DNA from: Mayfieldus sp963740555
GTDB taxonomy: Bacteria > Actinomycetota > Thermoleophilia > Solirubrobacterales > 70-9
Length of the DNA: 64,000 nucleotides
Direction: 5' to 3'
Assembly: GCA_963740555.1 (NCBI GenBank)
Contig: CAVUES010000003.1
Span: forward strand, 434,001-498,000
The translations under genes were made by a program, and so were the position numbers. Numbering within the stretch: the first letter of the stretch is position 1; each line of letters begins with the position of its first letter. The notes beneath the pieces were generated by a model that searched no databases, was not told the DNA's origin, and worked only from the letters and a program-made list of their open reading frames with translations. Positions 50,517 through 59,469 of this stretch are shown here, in pieces.

Positions 50517-52070
50517 TGGCAGGCTCCTCGGCCGCAGCCCGTCAGGGACGCTTGCTCGCCCGGCGAAGGTCGGCCCGACGTCGCCGGGGAAGTTGGCGAC
50601 GCCGATCGCCGGGTTGCTCGCCGGCTGGCCGGGCACCCGCAGGTTTCCAAGCAGGTACCCGGACTGTCCGGCCTGGCAGTCGGCGTTGCCGGAGCTGTCG
50701 ACCGCCGGCCCATAGGGGCTGCCGTGGGTGATCGGGAAGGTGTGCGGCTCGAACTTGAGGTTGTCCGGGTTCGGGACCGGGTTGTCCGCATTCGCCACGG
50801 CGGGGGCGGCCTTGCCGTTTGCCGCCAGCCCGCTGTAGCCACCGAGCGGGGTTTGAACCGTGGGGGGCGGCGCCTGATTGGAGGGCGTGCCGATGATCGC
50901 GACCCGCTGCGCGGTGCCGATGTTGTCGCGCTGGGTGAGGTGCTCGGGCAGGTAGGTGAAGAAGTAGTTCCAGTAGTTGCAGACCGTCTGGTAGGGAGCG
51001 ATGAATGTGGCCGCCGGCGCCGCCTGGTCGAAGGTCTCGCGCAGACGCAGCAGGCTGGTCTTGGTCTGCGGCTGGCGCACCAGGCTGCGCAGCTGCGTGA
51101 AGGCCTGACCCAGCTTCGCGTTGACCGGCGGTGTGCGGTCGAGGACGGGAGCGCCGACAGTGAGCGCACTGTTGAAGGTCGGCAGAGCGTGGCGCAGGGC
51201 GATCACGCCGGGCAGCAGACGCCGATTGAGGTCGGCGAAGTCGGTCAGGAAGGGACGCTGGGCACGAAGTGCCGGCGTGCCCTGCTGAAGCGTCGGCACC
51301 CCGGAGGAGATCGTGTCCCGCAGCGCCTGCGGGTCCTCGGAGAGCGCCCCGAATGTCGTCGCCATGTTTCCGAACAGCTCCGCCTGCTGGGTGGCGACCG
51401 GGGCGACGATCGCCGCCGTGCGCCCCAGCGCCGGGAAGAAGTTCCGCAGGCGCGTGCCCGGCGCGGTCAGCGTCCGTGCCACCGGCTTCAGGTTGGTGAA
51501 CAGCGGGTTGAGCGCCTGGATCGTCTGGTTGAGCGAAGCGCCGCGGGCGGCGAATGCGTCGCCGTACTCCTGCAGGTCGACCCTCTGCGCGGCCCTGGTG
51601 CGCGCGTCGAAGGTGTTGGCGATGTCGTCGAACTCGGTGGCCGCCGAGGCGTGGCTTTCGGGGATCGTCGCCCCCTCGGCCAGAGGCGGTCCATTGCCGC
51701 GCGTCAGCTGCAGGTACTTGAGCCCGAAGGAGGACTTGTAGCGCACCGCCACCGTGGTGTCGGCGGGCAGCGGCTGCACCGACTTGTCGAGCTTCAGGTC
51801 CAGCTTCGCGGCCGCTTTGCCGTTCGCGCCGCGAACCGGCTCGATCGAATCGACTATCCCCACACGCGTGCCGCCGATCCGGACGTCGTTGTTGGGCGAG
51901 ATCCGCGCTCCGTTTGGCACGATCACCGAGACCCGGTAGGTGGGGACGAACGGCAGGCCGTTGGTCGCGTTGTAGGCAAGGAAGACGGCGACGATCACGA
52001 TCAGCGTCGTGATCGCCCCAACCAGGGTCGGCGAGGCGGCCAGGCTCTGCGCCTTTCCCCGGCCCCTCAC
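50514..52070 (-). CDS. MCE/MlaD family protein, third of six
   Basis: A 518-residue protein starting with GTG at 52070. Helix about 13-35, MCE domain (YRVSVIVPNGARISPNNDVR, IGGTRVGIVDSIEPV, YKSSFGLKYLQLTRG), then a helical region and a Pro/Gly-rich C-terminus (PSNQAPPPTVQTPLGGYSGL). Family members bind lipids for transport across the envelope. The frame extends upstream without a start that makes sense because of repeat copy 3. Confidence 0.88.
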   Translation of the reverse strand: MRGRGKAQSLAASPTLVGAITTLIVIVAVFLAYNATNGLPFVPTYRVSVIVPNGARISPNNDVRIGGTRVGIVDSIEPVRGANGKAAAKLDLKLDKSVQPLPADTTVAVRYKSSFGLKYLQLTRGNGPPLAEGATIPESHASAATEFDDIANTFDARTRAAQRVDLQEYGDAFAARGASLNQTIQALNPLFTNLKPVARTLTAPGTRLRNFFPALGRTAAIVAPVATQQAELFGNMATTFGALSEDPQALRDTISSGVPTLQQGTPALRAQRPFLTDFADLNRRLLPGVIALRHALPTFNSALTVGAPVLDRTPPVNAKLGQAFTQLRSLVRQPQTKTSLLRLRETFDQAAPAATFIAPYQTVCNYWNYFFTYLPEHLTQRDNIGTAQRVAIIGTPSNQAPPPTVQTPLGGYSGLAANGKAAPAVANADNPVPNPDNLKFEPHTFPITHGSPYGPAVDSSGNADCQAGQSGYLLGNLRVPGQPASNPAIGVANFPGDVGPTFAGRASVPDGLRPRSLP

Positions 52071-52087
52071 GCCACCACACCCCTTGG

Positions 52088-52134
52088 TTCGCGCTCGGCC
52101 CCGCACGACCCTCTCTGCTCGAGCCTCGCGCTCA
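52088..52134 (-). repeat. dispersed repeat, copy 3
   Basis: Core starts at 52089 and 52126, 37 bases apart, with the same flanking bases as copies 1 and 2. It is in the gap between the second and third MCE genes. Confidence 0.6.
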
Positions 52135-52164
52135 CCGGCTCCACTCTTGTCGTCCTCTGCTTGA

Positions 52165-53931
52165 TCATGCGCCGAAGAGGAAGTTGAGGAGGTCGTTGGT
52201 GGCGCCCGCGCCGCCGCCGTTGCTGTTGTCGCCACCGCCCCCGAGGCCGCCGAGCGGGCCGTTCTTGTTCTGACCGTTGCCGCCGATCCCGAGCAGGCCG
52301 CCGATCCCGTTGCCGAGGTTGGGCAAGCTCGGTGTCTGCGGCAGCTTCGGGACCTGCGGCAGGTTGGGCGCGTTTGGAAGCTGTGGATGCCCGCCGCCCC
52401 CGCCACCCGGCTGTGCGCCCGGCTGAGCCGGGGCCGCCGGGGTCGTGACGGCGGGCCCGGAGGCCCCGGGAGTGCTGTTCGAGCGCACGGTGCCTTCGTT
52501 GCGGGCATTCGCCGGGTTGCAGAGCGAGAGGTCGCTGGAGCCCCCTGGTAGCGGGCAGACGCTTCCGCTGTAGGGGGGAAGCTGCGGTCCGGCGTTGATC
52601 CCCGGCTGGTGGGGGCCGACCCAGGAGACACAGCGGTTCTTGTTGGCGGCGCTGGTGGTCGTCGAGCCGCCCATCTGTGGCGACTGCGTGGCGGCCGTGT
52701 CGGGGACGGCGGAGGCGGCGTTGTATTGGCCGCAGGGACCGACCTGGAACTCGAAGACGATGACGTGCAGGAGATGCCCGATCTGGTCGAACTGGTTGAC
52801 CGCCAGGGTCTGGTAGTAGACGTAGTTGAGAAGCCCTTCGAGGCCGGTGTATCCGGTCGGCTGCGGACGCCCGGTGTCGGTCGTGGCGCGGGTGTCGTTC
52901 TCCACCGCGCGCGAGGGGTTGTCGAGGTCGACGAGGAAGTTGGCGATCTGATCGGCCGCGGTGTAGGAGTTGACCGAGGCGTCGTTGAGCGCCTTGATCT
53001 CGTCGCGGCCCTCGTGCAGGGCCTGGCGGCCGATGTCGGCGGCCGAGCCGAGCGTGTTGATGGCCGGGGTCGAGGCGTCGTTGAAGCGCGGCAGCGTCGT
53101 GGTCAGGCGGTTGAGCTGGCCCGAGGCGGCGTTGAGCTGGGTGAGCACCGGCGTCGACGCCTGCGAGAGGTCCCCGAGCCTCGCCAGGGTGGGCCGCAGC
53201 TCGGCAAGGAAGCCGGGCAGAAGGTGGAAGTCGCGCGAAAGGTCGGAGCCCCGCTGCGCGGAGGCGGTTGCGGCCCGGTTCGCGTTCTGAACGAAGCGCA
53301 CGACGTCGTTGCGGCGCTCGGCGAGCCGGGCGATGATCTGATCGCTGTTGACGTTGAGGTCGCGGATCACTCGGTTCTGGCTCGCGAGAATCGCCAGCGC
53401 CTTTCGCAGCGCCTGCAGTGCCGGCGCCCCGCGCCGGACCGCCGCGTTGAGGTTCTGCGGGTTGCCGGCCAGCGCGGTGCCGAACTCGTTGATGATCAGC
53501 GATAGCCGCTCCTTGAACGGCTCGCGCAGGGTCGCCTGAACGAGGTCGTTCTGAACCGTGGTGCGGGTCTGCGTGACCGGCACCAGGCCGTCGTCCGCAA
53601 GCAGCTTCTTGGAGCGCCCGGGCTGACAGTCGAGGAAGTACTCGGCGATCAGCGACTGCGGCTGCGAGGAGCAGGTCGCGTCGACGCGGAACTGCGACAG
53701 CGGCCCACTGACGTTGACCGTGACAACTGCGCGCTTGGCGGCGTCGATGTTCTCGTCTGTGACCGTGCCCTCGGTGACGCCGGCGACCCGCACCTGCGAG
53801 CCGTGCACGAGCCCGAAGGCGTTGTCGAGCTCGATCCGGTAGGTATGGCTGTCGCTGGCCCCGGCGCTCGTGACCAGCAGCGCCGCCGGGACGCTCACCA
53901 AGAGGGCGATTATCAGACCGATTCGCCTCAA
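52165..53931 (-). CDS. MCE/MlaD family protein, second of six, with Gly/Asn-rich tail
   Basis: A 588-residue protein. Helix about 4-24, then an MCE domain (YRIELDNAFGLVHGSQVRVA, AGVTEGTVTDENID, SLIAEYFLDCQPG). The C-terminal 130 residues are Pro/Gly/Asn-rich (PQLPNAPNLPQVPKLPQTPS, GGGGDNSNGGGAGATN). The start is a TTG at 53931 that overlaps the first gene's TGA stop (TTGA). Longest of the six. Lipid-binding substrate protein by family. Confidence 0.87.
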   Translation of the reverse strand: MRRIGLIIALLVSVPAALLVTSAGASDSHTYRIELDNAFGLVHGSQVRVAGVTEGTVTDENIDAAKRAVVTVNVSGPLSQFRVDATCSSQPQSLIAEYFLDCQPGRSKKLLADDGLVPVTQTRTTVQNDLVQATLREPFKERLSLIINEFGTALAGNPQNLNAAVRRGAPALQALRKALAILASQNRVIRDLNVNSDQIIARLAERRNDVVRFVQNANRAATASAQRGSDLSRDFHLLPGFLAELRPTLARLGDLSQASTPVLTQLNAASGQLNRLTTTLPRFNDASTPAINTLGSAADIGRQALHEGRDEIKALNDASVNSYTAADQIANFLVDLDNPSRAVENDTRATTDTGRPQPTGYTGLEGLLNYVYYQTLAVNQFDQIGHLLHVIVFEFQVGPCGQYNAASAVPDTAATQSPQMGGSTTTSAANKNRCVSWVGPHQPGINAGPQLPPYSGSVCPLPGGSSDLSLCNPANARNEGTVRSNSTPGASGPAVTTPAAPAQPGAQPGGGGGGHPQLPNAPNLPQVPKLPQTPSLPNLGNGIGGLLGIGGNGQNKNGPLGGLGGGGDNSNGGGAGATNDLLNFLFGA

Positions 53932-55400
53932 TTTCCCGGAGGCACCTCGCTCGGGTCGCAGGCAAGGGTCCCGTTGTCGGTGAACGGGCTGGAGCCGTCG
54001 CCCGTGGGCCGCTCGTTGGAGCCCGGGCAGCGGTGCAGGTTGTTGATGCTCAGGGAGGACTGGACCTGGGCTGGAGTGAGGGGCGATCCGAGCAGGTCGG
54101 GGGTCCCGCCTGGCCCCGACAGCGCGAACGGAGTCACGAGGGTCGAGATCCGCCCGATGCCGCCGTTGGCGTCGTAGATCCCCGAATGCCCGTAGTCGTC
54201 GAACCAGCCGCTGACGCCCTCCTCGGCGACGTAGGGGCGCAGGAAAGCGAGGTTGGGAAGTCCTCCGACCAACGCCTGGGCCGACTCGGGCAGCGCTCCC
54301 TGCCGGGTCGCGCCATTGCGATCCACGGGGCCGGCGGCGATGTTGGCCAGGGGCACCTGGAGGCGGGTCAGCTCGACGAGGTCGTTGTTGGCGCCCTTGC
54401 GCCGCACGATGTGCTCGAGATCTGAGATCGCCGGCACGGCGTCGGTGGCAAAGCCGCGCAGCTGGTGGGTGAACGGCTTCAGCTTGCGGGCAACCGGCTT
54501 CGAGGCGTTTACCAGTGGGTCGAGGTCGTCGAGCGTCGCGCGCAGGTTGACCGCGGTGGTGTTGAAGTTGCGCATGAAGTTGGGCAGCTCGCCCACCGCC
54601 GATGCGAGCTGGCGGTTCTGGGAGCCGATCGCGCCCATCATCCGGTTGGTGTTGGAGACGAATTGGGTTAGGTCGGGTGCCCGAGAGGCCAGCGCGCCGG
54701 ACAGCGACGCGGTGTCGACGATCAGGCGCGAGAAGCGCTGCTCGTCGAGGGTCAGCTCCCCGAAAACCTGCCGGGAGGTGGAGAGAAACGGATTCAGGTA
54801 GTGAAAGCCCCGGTTGGTCTGCGGCCCAACCCCGTCATAGGCGTCGGCGAAGCCCTTTATGACCTGCCGGAAGTGGCCGACGGTGCGCTTGTCGAGGGTG
54901 TTGAAGAGCTGGTCGAGGTCGACCTCGGAGACCGTGTCCGAGATCGGCAGCGTGCCTCCGTTCGGGATCGCCGCTCCCTTCTCGCCGGCGGACGGCATGT
55001 CGAGTTGGATGAAGCGGTTGGCGATCCCCGACAGCGACTGCGAGCGGATCGTCGCCGTGGTTCCCTGATCAAGCGGGGCGTAGTCGGAGTCGATCGACAT
55101 CTTCACCATCGCGGTGCCGTTGGGACCGAGGGAGATGTCCTCGATCGAGCCGGCCGGAACTCCCGCAACCTCGACCTGGTTTCCCTTCACGAGCTGGGAG
55201 GCGTTGTCGAACTGGGCGGTGACGGTGTAGGAGCTGCCGCCACCAAGAAGCAAGAGCGCGATCAGCAAGACGCCGGCGCCCAGCGCCCCCACGGCGGCAA
55301 TCCGCCCCACTGCGGATGAACTTCCTACCAATTCCCTGAATACCCGTTGACCTGCCGAGCTTCCGGTCGCCCGGCAAAGCGAACCTAGCACCCGGTTCAC
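53928..55400 (-). CDS. MCE/MlaD family protein, first of six
   Basis: A 490-residue protein. A transmembrane helix at about 33-52 is followed by an MCE domain (YTVTAQFDNASQLVKGNQVE, VAGVPAGSIEDISLGP, SLSGIANRFIQLDMP) and a coiled region with repeated helices (VVNLRATLDDLDPLVNASKP-type). Head of the operon; the GTG at 55400 has only a weak ribosome binding site. No YrbE permease or ATPase is upstream; LemA is divergent. Confidence 0.88.
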   Translation of the reverse strand: MNRVLGSLCRATGSSAGQRVFRELVGSSSAVGRIAAVGALGAGVLLIALLLLGGGSSYTVTAQFDNASQLVKGNQVEVAGVPAGSIEDISLGPNGTAMVKMSIDSDYAPLDQGTTATIRSQSLSGIANRFIQLDMPSAGEKGAAIPNGGTLPISDTVSEVDLDQLFNTLDKRTVGHFRQVIKGFADAYDGVGPQTNRGFHYLNPFLSTSRQVFGELTLDEQRFSRLIVDTASLSGALASRAPDLTQFVSNTNRMMGAIGSQNRQLASAVGELPNFMRNFNTTAVNLRATLDDLDPLVNASKPVARKLKPFTHQLRGFATDAVPAISDLEHIVRRKGANNDLVELTRLQVPLANIAAGPVDRNGATRQGALPESAQALVGGLPNLAFLRPYVAEEGVSGWFDDYGHSGIYDANGGIGRISTLVTPFALSGPGGTPDLLGSPLTPAQVQSSLSINNLHRCPGSNERPTGDGSSPFTDNGTLACDPSEVPPGN

Positions 55401-55560
55401 GCCTGCGCAAAGGACAACCGTCGCCGTATGGCGCCCCTCTGTGCCTGCCTGTGCTACGCCTGGATTGAGTTCGGGTTAAGGCAGGCGCACGGTAGGATCA
55501 GCCCTCTGGCACGAGGCGCCACTGGCCTCCCCAGATCCCGGAAGCCAAACAGGAGCAGAC

Positions 55561-56124
55561 ATGGGAATCGTGATCATCGTCATCGTCGCCCTGATCATCC
55601 TCGCGGGGCTGATCTACATCCTGACCCGAAACAGCATGATCGGCAGCCGCAACCGGGTCGACGAGGCCTGGAGCGGCATCGACGTGCAGCTCAAGCGGCG
55701 CCACGACCTTGTCCCCAATCTGGTCGAGACGGTGAAGGGCTACGCGAGCCACGAGAGCGAGGTCTTCGAGAAGACGAGCAAGGCCCGCGCCGCGGCGATG
55801 TCGGCTCGCGGGGTGGGTGAGACCGCAAAGGCCGAGCAGCAGCTGACCGGAGCGCTGACCGACCTGCGGGCGGTGGCGGAGAACTACCCGCAGCTGCGCG
55901 CGACGGAGAACTTCCAGCAGCTGTCGCGAAACCTCTCGGAGCTCGAGGACGAGATCCAGGCGGCAAGGCGGATCTACAACTCAAACGTGCAGGCCTACAA
56001 CACGAAGATCCAGGTGTTTCCAAACTCGATAATCGCCAACCAGGGCGGGTTCCAGAAGAAGGAGTTCTTCGAGATCGAGGACGCCGCCGAGCGCGAGCCG
56101 GTCGCGGTCAGCTTCGACAAGTGA
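55561..56124 (+). CDS. lemA: LemA family protein
   Basis: A 187-residue LemA protein. An N-terminal hydrophobic helix (GIVIIVIVALIILAGLIYIL, about 2-21) leads into SRNRVDEAWSGIDVQLKRRH, DLVPNLVETVKGYASHESEV and a coiled-coil, and ends FFEIEDAAEREPVAVSFDK. Such proteins are membrane-anchored with a cytoplasmic helical bundle and of unclear role. The ATG at 55561 lies 160 bases from the MCE operon start, divergent. Confidence 0.92.
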   Translation: MGIVIIVIVALIILAGLIYILTRNSMIGSRNRVDEAWSGIDVQLKRRHDLVPNLVETVKGYASHESEVFEKTSKARAAAMSARGVGETAKAEQQLTGALTDLRAVAENYPQLRATENFQQLSRNLSELEDEIQAARRIYNSNVQAYNTKIQVFPNSIIANQGGFQKKEFFEIEDAAEREPVAVSFDK

Positions 56125-56148
56125 CCCTGGCCGAAGCTTTCGGGGCGC

Positions 56149-56562
56149 CTACGGGCCGGGCGTGCCGCTGAACCCGGCAGCCCGCCCGTAAATCAGATAG
56201 AGCCTGAAGCCGCGCGCGGCTGGCAGCGAGCAGTAGCTCTGAAACAGCTTGTATGCCTGCCCGTCCTCCAGGACGGCCCCGGCGCGCTGTGGGCTTCCCT
56301 TCTCACCCGCCCCGATCGGCTGCCCGAAGAAAGACCGCAGGGTGTGGATCGTCGTCAGCCTGTCCTGCGCCGGCTCCCTCTTCCAGTCCTGGCAATCGGC
56401 GAGGCGGAGGTTCGCCGCTATGCGCGGTCCGACGCTCCCGGCCGCTTGCTGGTTCTGGGCGCCAGAGCCTCCGCAGGAGGCGAGAAGGGCGCCGAGACAA
56501 AGGGTGCCGGCGAGGAATGGGCTGCGGCGGCGTGCCAAGCTGGGCGTCAGCTCTTGCGGCAT
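56149..56562 (-). CDS. putative lipoprotein of unknown function
   Basis: A 137-residue protein from ATG at 56562. A short signal (LAGTLCLGALLASCGGSG) with lipobox LASC near residue 27 leads to a soluble part with QDWKREPAQDRLTTIHTLRS and FQSYCSLPAARGF. It overlaps the upstream beta-helix gene's end by 16 bases, suggesting co-transcription. No family recognised. Confidence 0.65.
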   Translation of the reverse strand: MPQELTPSLARRRSPFLAGTLCLGALLASCGGSGAQNQQAAGSVGPRIAANLRLADCQDWKREPAQDRLTTIHTLRSFFGQPIGAGEKGSPQRAGAVLEDGQAYKLFQSYCSLPAARGFRLYLIYGRAAGFSGTPGP

Positions 56563-58511
56563 GCCGCGACGGGCCGGCCCAGGTATGCGCGGCAAACCTG
56601 CGCTCGTACTGATGCATTCCTCAACGCCTTGCGCGTGCGCTGGCGCTGACCGCGACGCTGGGCGGCCGCCCGGGCGGATCCGGGCTTCGCAGGGGTCGTG
56701 AACCAGGAGCACAGGTTGGGGTCGTAGGTGCCGGTCGAGAAGGCACCGAAGCAGCCCAGCAGCTCGACCTCGGCCTGCGGGTTACCGGTGCCCAGGCTCG
56801 AGCTGGGATCCTGGCCATTGCTGCAGCTCGGCAGGCCCAGCATCGAGTTGCTCGTTATCTGTTTGCCCGGCGCAGCAGTGTTCGAGTACCAGCAATTACC
56901 GGTGTTGCCCGGGTAGCTGTCCCACCAGAAATCGCTTCCGTTGGGCTCCGCCTTGCCGTCCGGGGTGACCCCCATGACGTTGCCGTAGAACTTGTTGTTG
57001 TAGGAGGTGGAGGAGGTCGGGTTGGCCGCATTGCAGCCGTACACGGAGCCCCCGCTTGGGCCGCAGACGACTTGGTCCGGTACCGCGAACAGCATCGTGC
57101 CGCGACGCCAGTTGTTCCAGAAGTGGTTGTCGCGGATCACGTTGTCGTTGCCTCCCGCGATCCAGAGCCCGGTGCCGACTGGTTCGGGCTCGGCCGGCGT
57201 CACGTCGGAACCGGCGAGGTAGGGGTTGAAATTGTTGTCGTAGAAGTTGTTGTTCTCGACCAGGTCGGAGTCCTGGGGGAAGCCGGGGTGCCCCGGGGCG
57301 GTGAAGACGTCGGTGGTGAAGCCGAGCGCGTTGTCGTAGAAGTTGTCGTGGTCGACATGGGTCGCGTTGCCGTCGGTGCCCGAGTAGCCGGCGAGATTGT
57401 GATGCGAGTCGCAGAGGCGGATCTCCTGGCTGTAGCGGAACTCTGTTCCCGGTTGGCGCTGGGCGCCGGTGTCGGCGCCGGCTCCCGGATAGAGACCCGA
57501 ATCGCCGTTGCCCGCCGCGTCGCAGTTCTCGATCAGGCCGTGGTCCTCGACGAAGGTGAGCACGCCGTACTCGCCTGCGTAATAGGTCTTGAAATGGTCG
57601 AGCAGATAGCCGTCCGACTCGAGGATGTAGATGTCGTGTTCCTTGGCGTGGCGCACGGTCAGGTTGCGGAGCACGAAGCCGTCGGCGCGGTCGGCACGGA
57701 TGCCGACGTCCTTGACCGAATTCGCTGGACCGGCGTTCCCCGAAGCGACCCGCCCCGCGTCGATCACGACCCCGTCGGCGCTCACGCCGGAGCCCTCCAA
57801 CTGCATGTTGCAACGAATGCAGGGGCCGAGGTCGGGGATCCCGTGCCTGTCGTCTAGAGGCGGGTCGGGTGGAGGATTGGGCCCAGGCTGGCGCCCGAGC
57901 ACGGCGATCAGGTTCTGATCGTTGGGGCAGTGGAACTGGTAGGCATATGAGACGGCGGCGGCTCCCTGGTCGTTGGTGACCTTGTACTGGGCACAGGCCG
58001 GGTCGTTGGTCGGCTTCGAGCGCGCCGTGGGCTCGGTGTAAACGCCGGGCATGACCACAACGCGGTCGTTGTTGCCCGACGCGGTCACCGCGGGCTGGAT
58101 CTCGTGGAACTTGCAGCGCTTGAACAACCTGCGGTTGATCCGCCTCAGGTGCTTGGCCCGCTTGCGGCCCAGCTGCTCGTGGTCGGCCGGGCGGACGTCG
58201 TAGCCGTGCTTGCGCGCGCGGCGGATCGAGCGCTTCAGCAACTTCAACGAGTTCCGCCGGCAAACGACCCGGGTGCTGCCCGGCGGCTTGCGCTTCAGCG
58301 CCGACGCGAGGGTGCGTGCGGTGGGCACGGCACCCCCGGCGGGGGGGCTGACCGAGGTGTCCGGCGCCGGGTCGGGCCAGTAGGAGGCGCGCTCGATGTG
58401 GCCGGACGCGGCGGTAGCGAGGATCAGCGCGCCGAGAACAGCCGCAGCGGCAATGCCGCGCCGCCATGCGGCGATCCTGCCCAACGCCCCTCTCAGCCGG
58501 GATCCTGCCAC
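56547..58511 (-). CDS. secreted right-handed parallel beta-helix protein
   Basis: A 654-residue protein. An N-terminal hydrophobic segment (about 16-36, IAAAAVLGALILATAA) fits a signal peptide. A very basic stretch (KRSIRRARKHGYDV, RRINRRLFKRCK, about 90-135) precedes the beta-helix with Asn-rich turns (NNNFYDNNFNPYL, DNHFWNN, YNNKFYGNVMG) typical of the Pfam Beta_helix (parallel beta-helix repeat) superfamily. The C-terminus is again basic. The helix part suggests polysaccharide binding or lyase activity; the substrate is unknown. Start GTG at 58511. Confidence 0.82.
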   Translation of the reverse strand: MAGSRLRGALGRIAAWRRGIAAAAVLGALILATAASGHIERASYWPDPAPDTSVSPPAGGAVPTARTLASALKRKPPGSTRVVCRRNSLKLLKRSIRRARKHGYDVRPADHEQLGRKRAKHLRRINRRLFKRCKFHEIQPAVTASGNNDRVVVMPGVYTEPTARSKPTNDPACAQYKVTNDQGAAAVSYAYQFHCPNDQNLIAVLGRQPGPNPPPDPPLDDRHGIPDLGPCIRCNMQLEGSGVSADGVVIDAGRVASGNAGPANSVKDVGIRADRADGFVLRNLTVRHAKEHDIYILESDGYLLDHFKTYYAGEYGVLTFVEDHGLIENCDAAGNGDSGLYPGAGADTGAQRQPGTEFRYSQEIRLCDSHHNLAGYSGTDGNATHVDHDNFYDNALGFTTDVFTAPGHPGFPQDSDLVENNNFYDNNFNPYLAGSDVTPAEPEPVGTGLWIAGGNDNVIRDNHFWNNWRRGTMLFAVPDQVVCGPSGGSVYGCNAANPTSSTSYNNKFYGNVMGVTPDGKAEPNGSDFWWDSYPGNTGNCWYSNTAAPGKQITSNSMLGLPSCSNGQDPSSSLGTGNPQAEVELLGCFGAFSTGTYDPNLCSWFTTPAKPGSARAAAQRRGQRQRTRKALRNASVRAQVCRAYLGRPVAACRKS

Positions 58512-58577
58512 CGCGCCGCACCCTAATCCACAAAATTACGAGGTGCGCCGGTTGCCGAGCGCCCCCCGCCCGCCGGC

Positions 58578-59183
58578 CTACCCGGCCTCGGACAGGCGCT
58601 GGGCGACGAACTCCCAGTTGACGACGTTCCACCAAGCGTCGATGTAGTCAGGGCGCTTGTTCTGGTATTTGAGGTAGTAGGCGTGCTCCCAGACGTCGCA
58701 TCCGAGCAGCGGGGTCTGGCCGTCTGAAACCGGGGAGTCCTGGTTGGCGGTCGAGACCACCGCCAGCCCGGACCCGTCGTGGATGAGCCAGGCCCAGCCG
58801 GAGCCGAAGCGGTTTACGCCGGCGTCCTTGAACTGGCCCTTGAAGTCGTCGAAGCCGCCGAACGCGTCGGTGATCGCAGCCGCGAGGTCGCCATCCGGCT
58901 CGCCGCCCCCGTCGGGGCTCATCATCTGCCAGAAGAGGCTGTGGTTGTAATGGCCGCCGCCGTTGTTGCGAACCGGCGCCTGCTTTTCGTCAGGAAGGCT
59001 GGAGAGATTCTTCAGCACCTCCTGGACGTCCACCTCGGCCCACTCGGTCCCCTCGAGCGCCGCATTGGCCTTGTCGACGTAGGCCTGGTGGTGCTTGTCG
59101 TGGTGCACCTTCATCGTCGCCTCGTCGATGTGCGGCTCGAGGGCGTTGTAGTCGTAGGGAAGATCGGGAACGTTGTAGGCCAT
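58578..59183 (-). CDS. sodA: superoxide dismutase (Fe/Mn)
   Basis: A 201-residue Fe/Mn superoxide dismutase. MKVHHDKHHQAYVDKANAAL gives the first metal His, NNGGGHYNHSLFWQMM the second, and LLGCDVWEHAYYLKYQNKRP the Asp and last His. It converts superoxide to peroxide in the cytoplasm. The ATG at 59183 has GAGGAG upstream (reading leftward). Metal choice cannot be told from sequence alone. Confidence 0.95.
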   Translation of the reverse strand: MAYNVPDLPYDYNALEPHIDEATMKVHHDKHHQAYVDKANAALEGTEWAEVDVQEVLKNLSSLPDEKQAPVRNNGGGHYNHSLFWQMMSPDGGGEPDGDLAAAITDAFGGFDDFKGQFKDAGVNRFGSGWAWLIHDGSGLAVVSTANQDSPVSDGQTPLLGCDVWEHAYYLKYQNKRPDYIDAWWNVVNWEFVAQRLSEAG

Positions 59184-59328
59184 GGATGTCTCCTCGTCGA
59201 GTTGGTGAACTCAGCCTAACGACGCGCCGCTGCCGGCGGCTGGCGGCGAACCGTGCTCCGAGGCGCTGTGTGAGATCCGATCGAGTGGGTATCAGGGCTG
59301 CAATCGCAATTCGGCGAAAGGAGAAGGG

Positions 59329-59469
59329 ATGCTCTGGCTGATCTTGGGAATCATCCTGCTGGCGATTGCGATTGCCGGCGGAGCGATCGTCCATCCGATT
59401 CTGTTCGTGCTCGCGATTCTGGCGCTGGTGATGTTCGTCAGCGGATGGCGCGGACGGGCTACGTACTGA
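59329..59469 (+). CDS. small hydrophobic membrane protein (46 aa)
   Basis: An ATG-to-TGA frame of 46 codons with GAAAGGAGAAGGG directly upstream, a strong ribosome binding site. The product is two hydrophobic helices (WLILGIILLAIAIAGGAIV, PILFVLAILALVMFVSG) with a short basic end (WRGRATY). It is like the small hydrophobic DUF proteins common in Actinobacteria. Shares its last ten bases with the DUF72 gene on the other strand. Confidence 0.65.
   Translation: MLWLILGIILLAIAIAGGAIVHPILFVLAILALVMFVSGWRGRATY

Noticed and set aside
52067..53965. A 632-codon minus-strand frame across the second MCE gene
   Set aside because: It is a shifted frame of the MCE gene and reads into the dispersed repeat; it is extremely Arg/Gln-rich.
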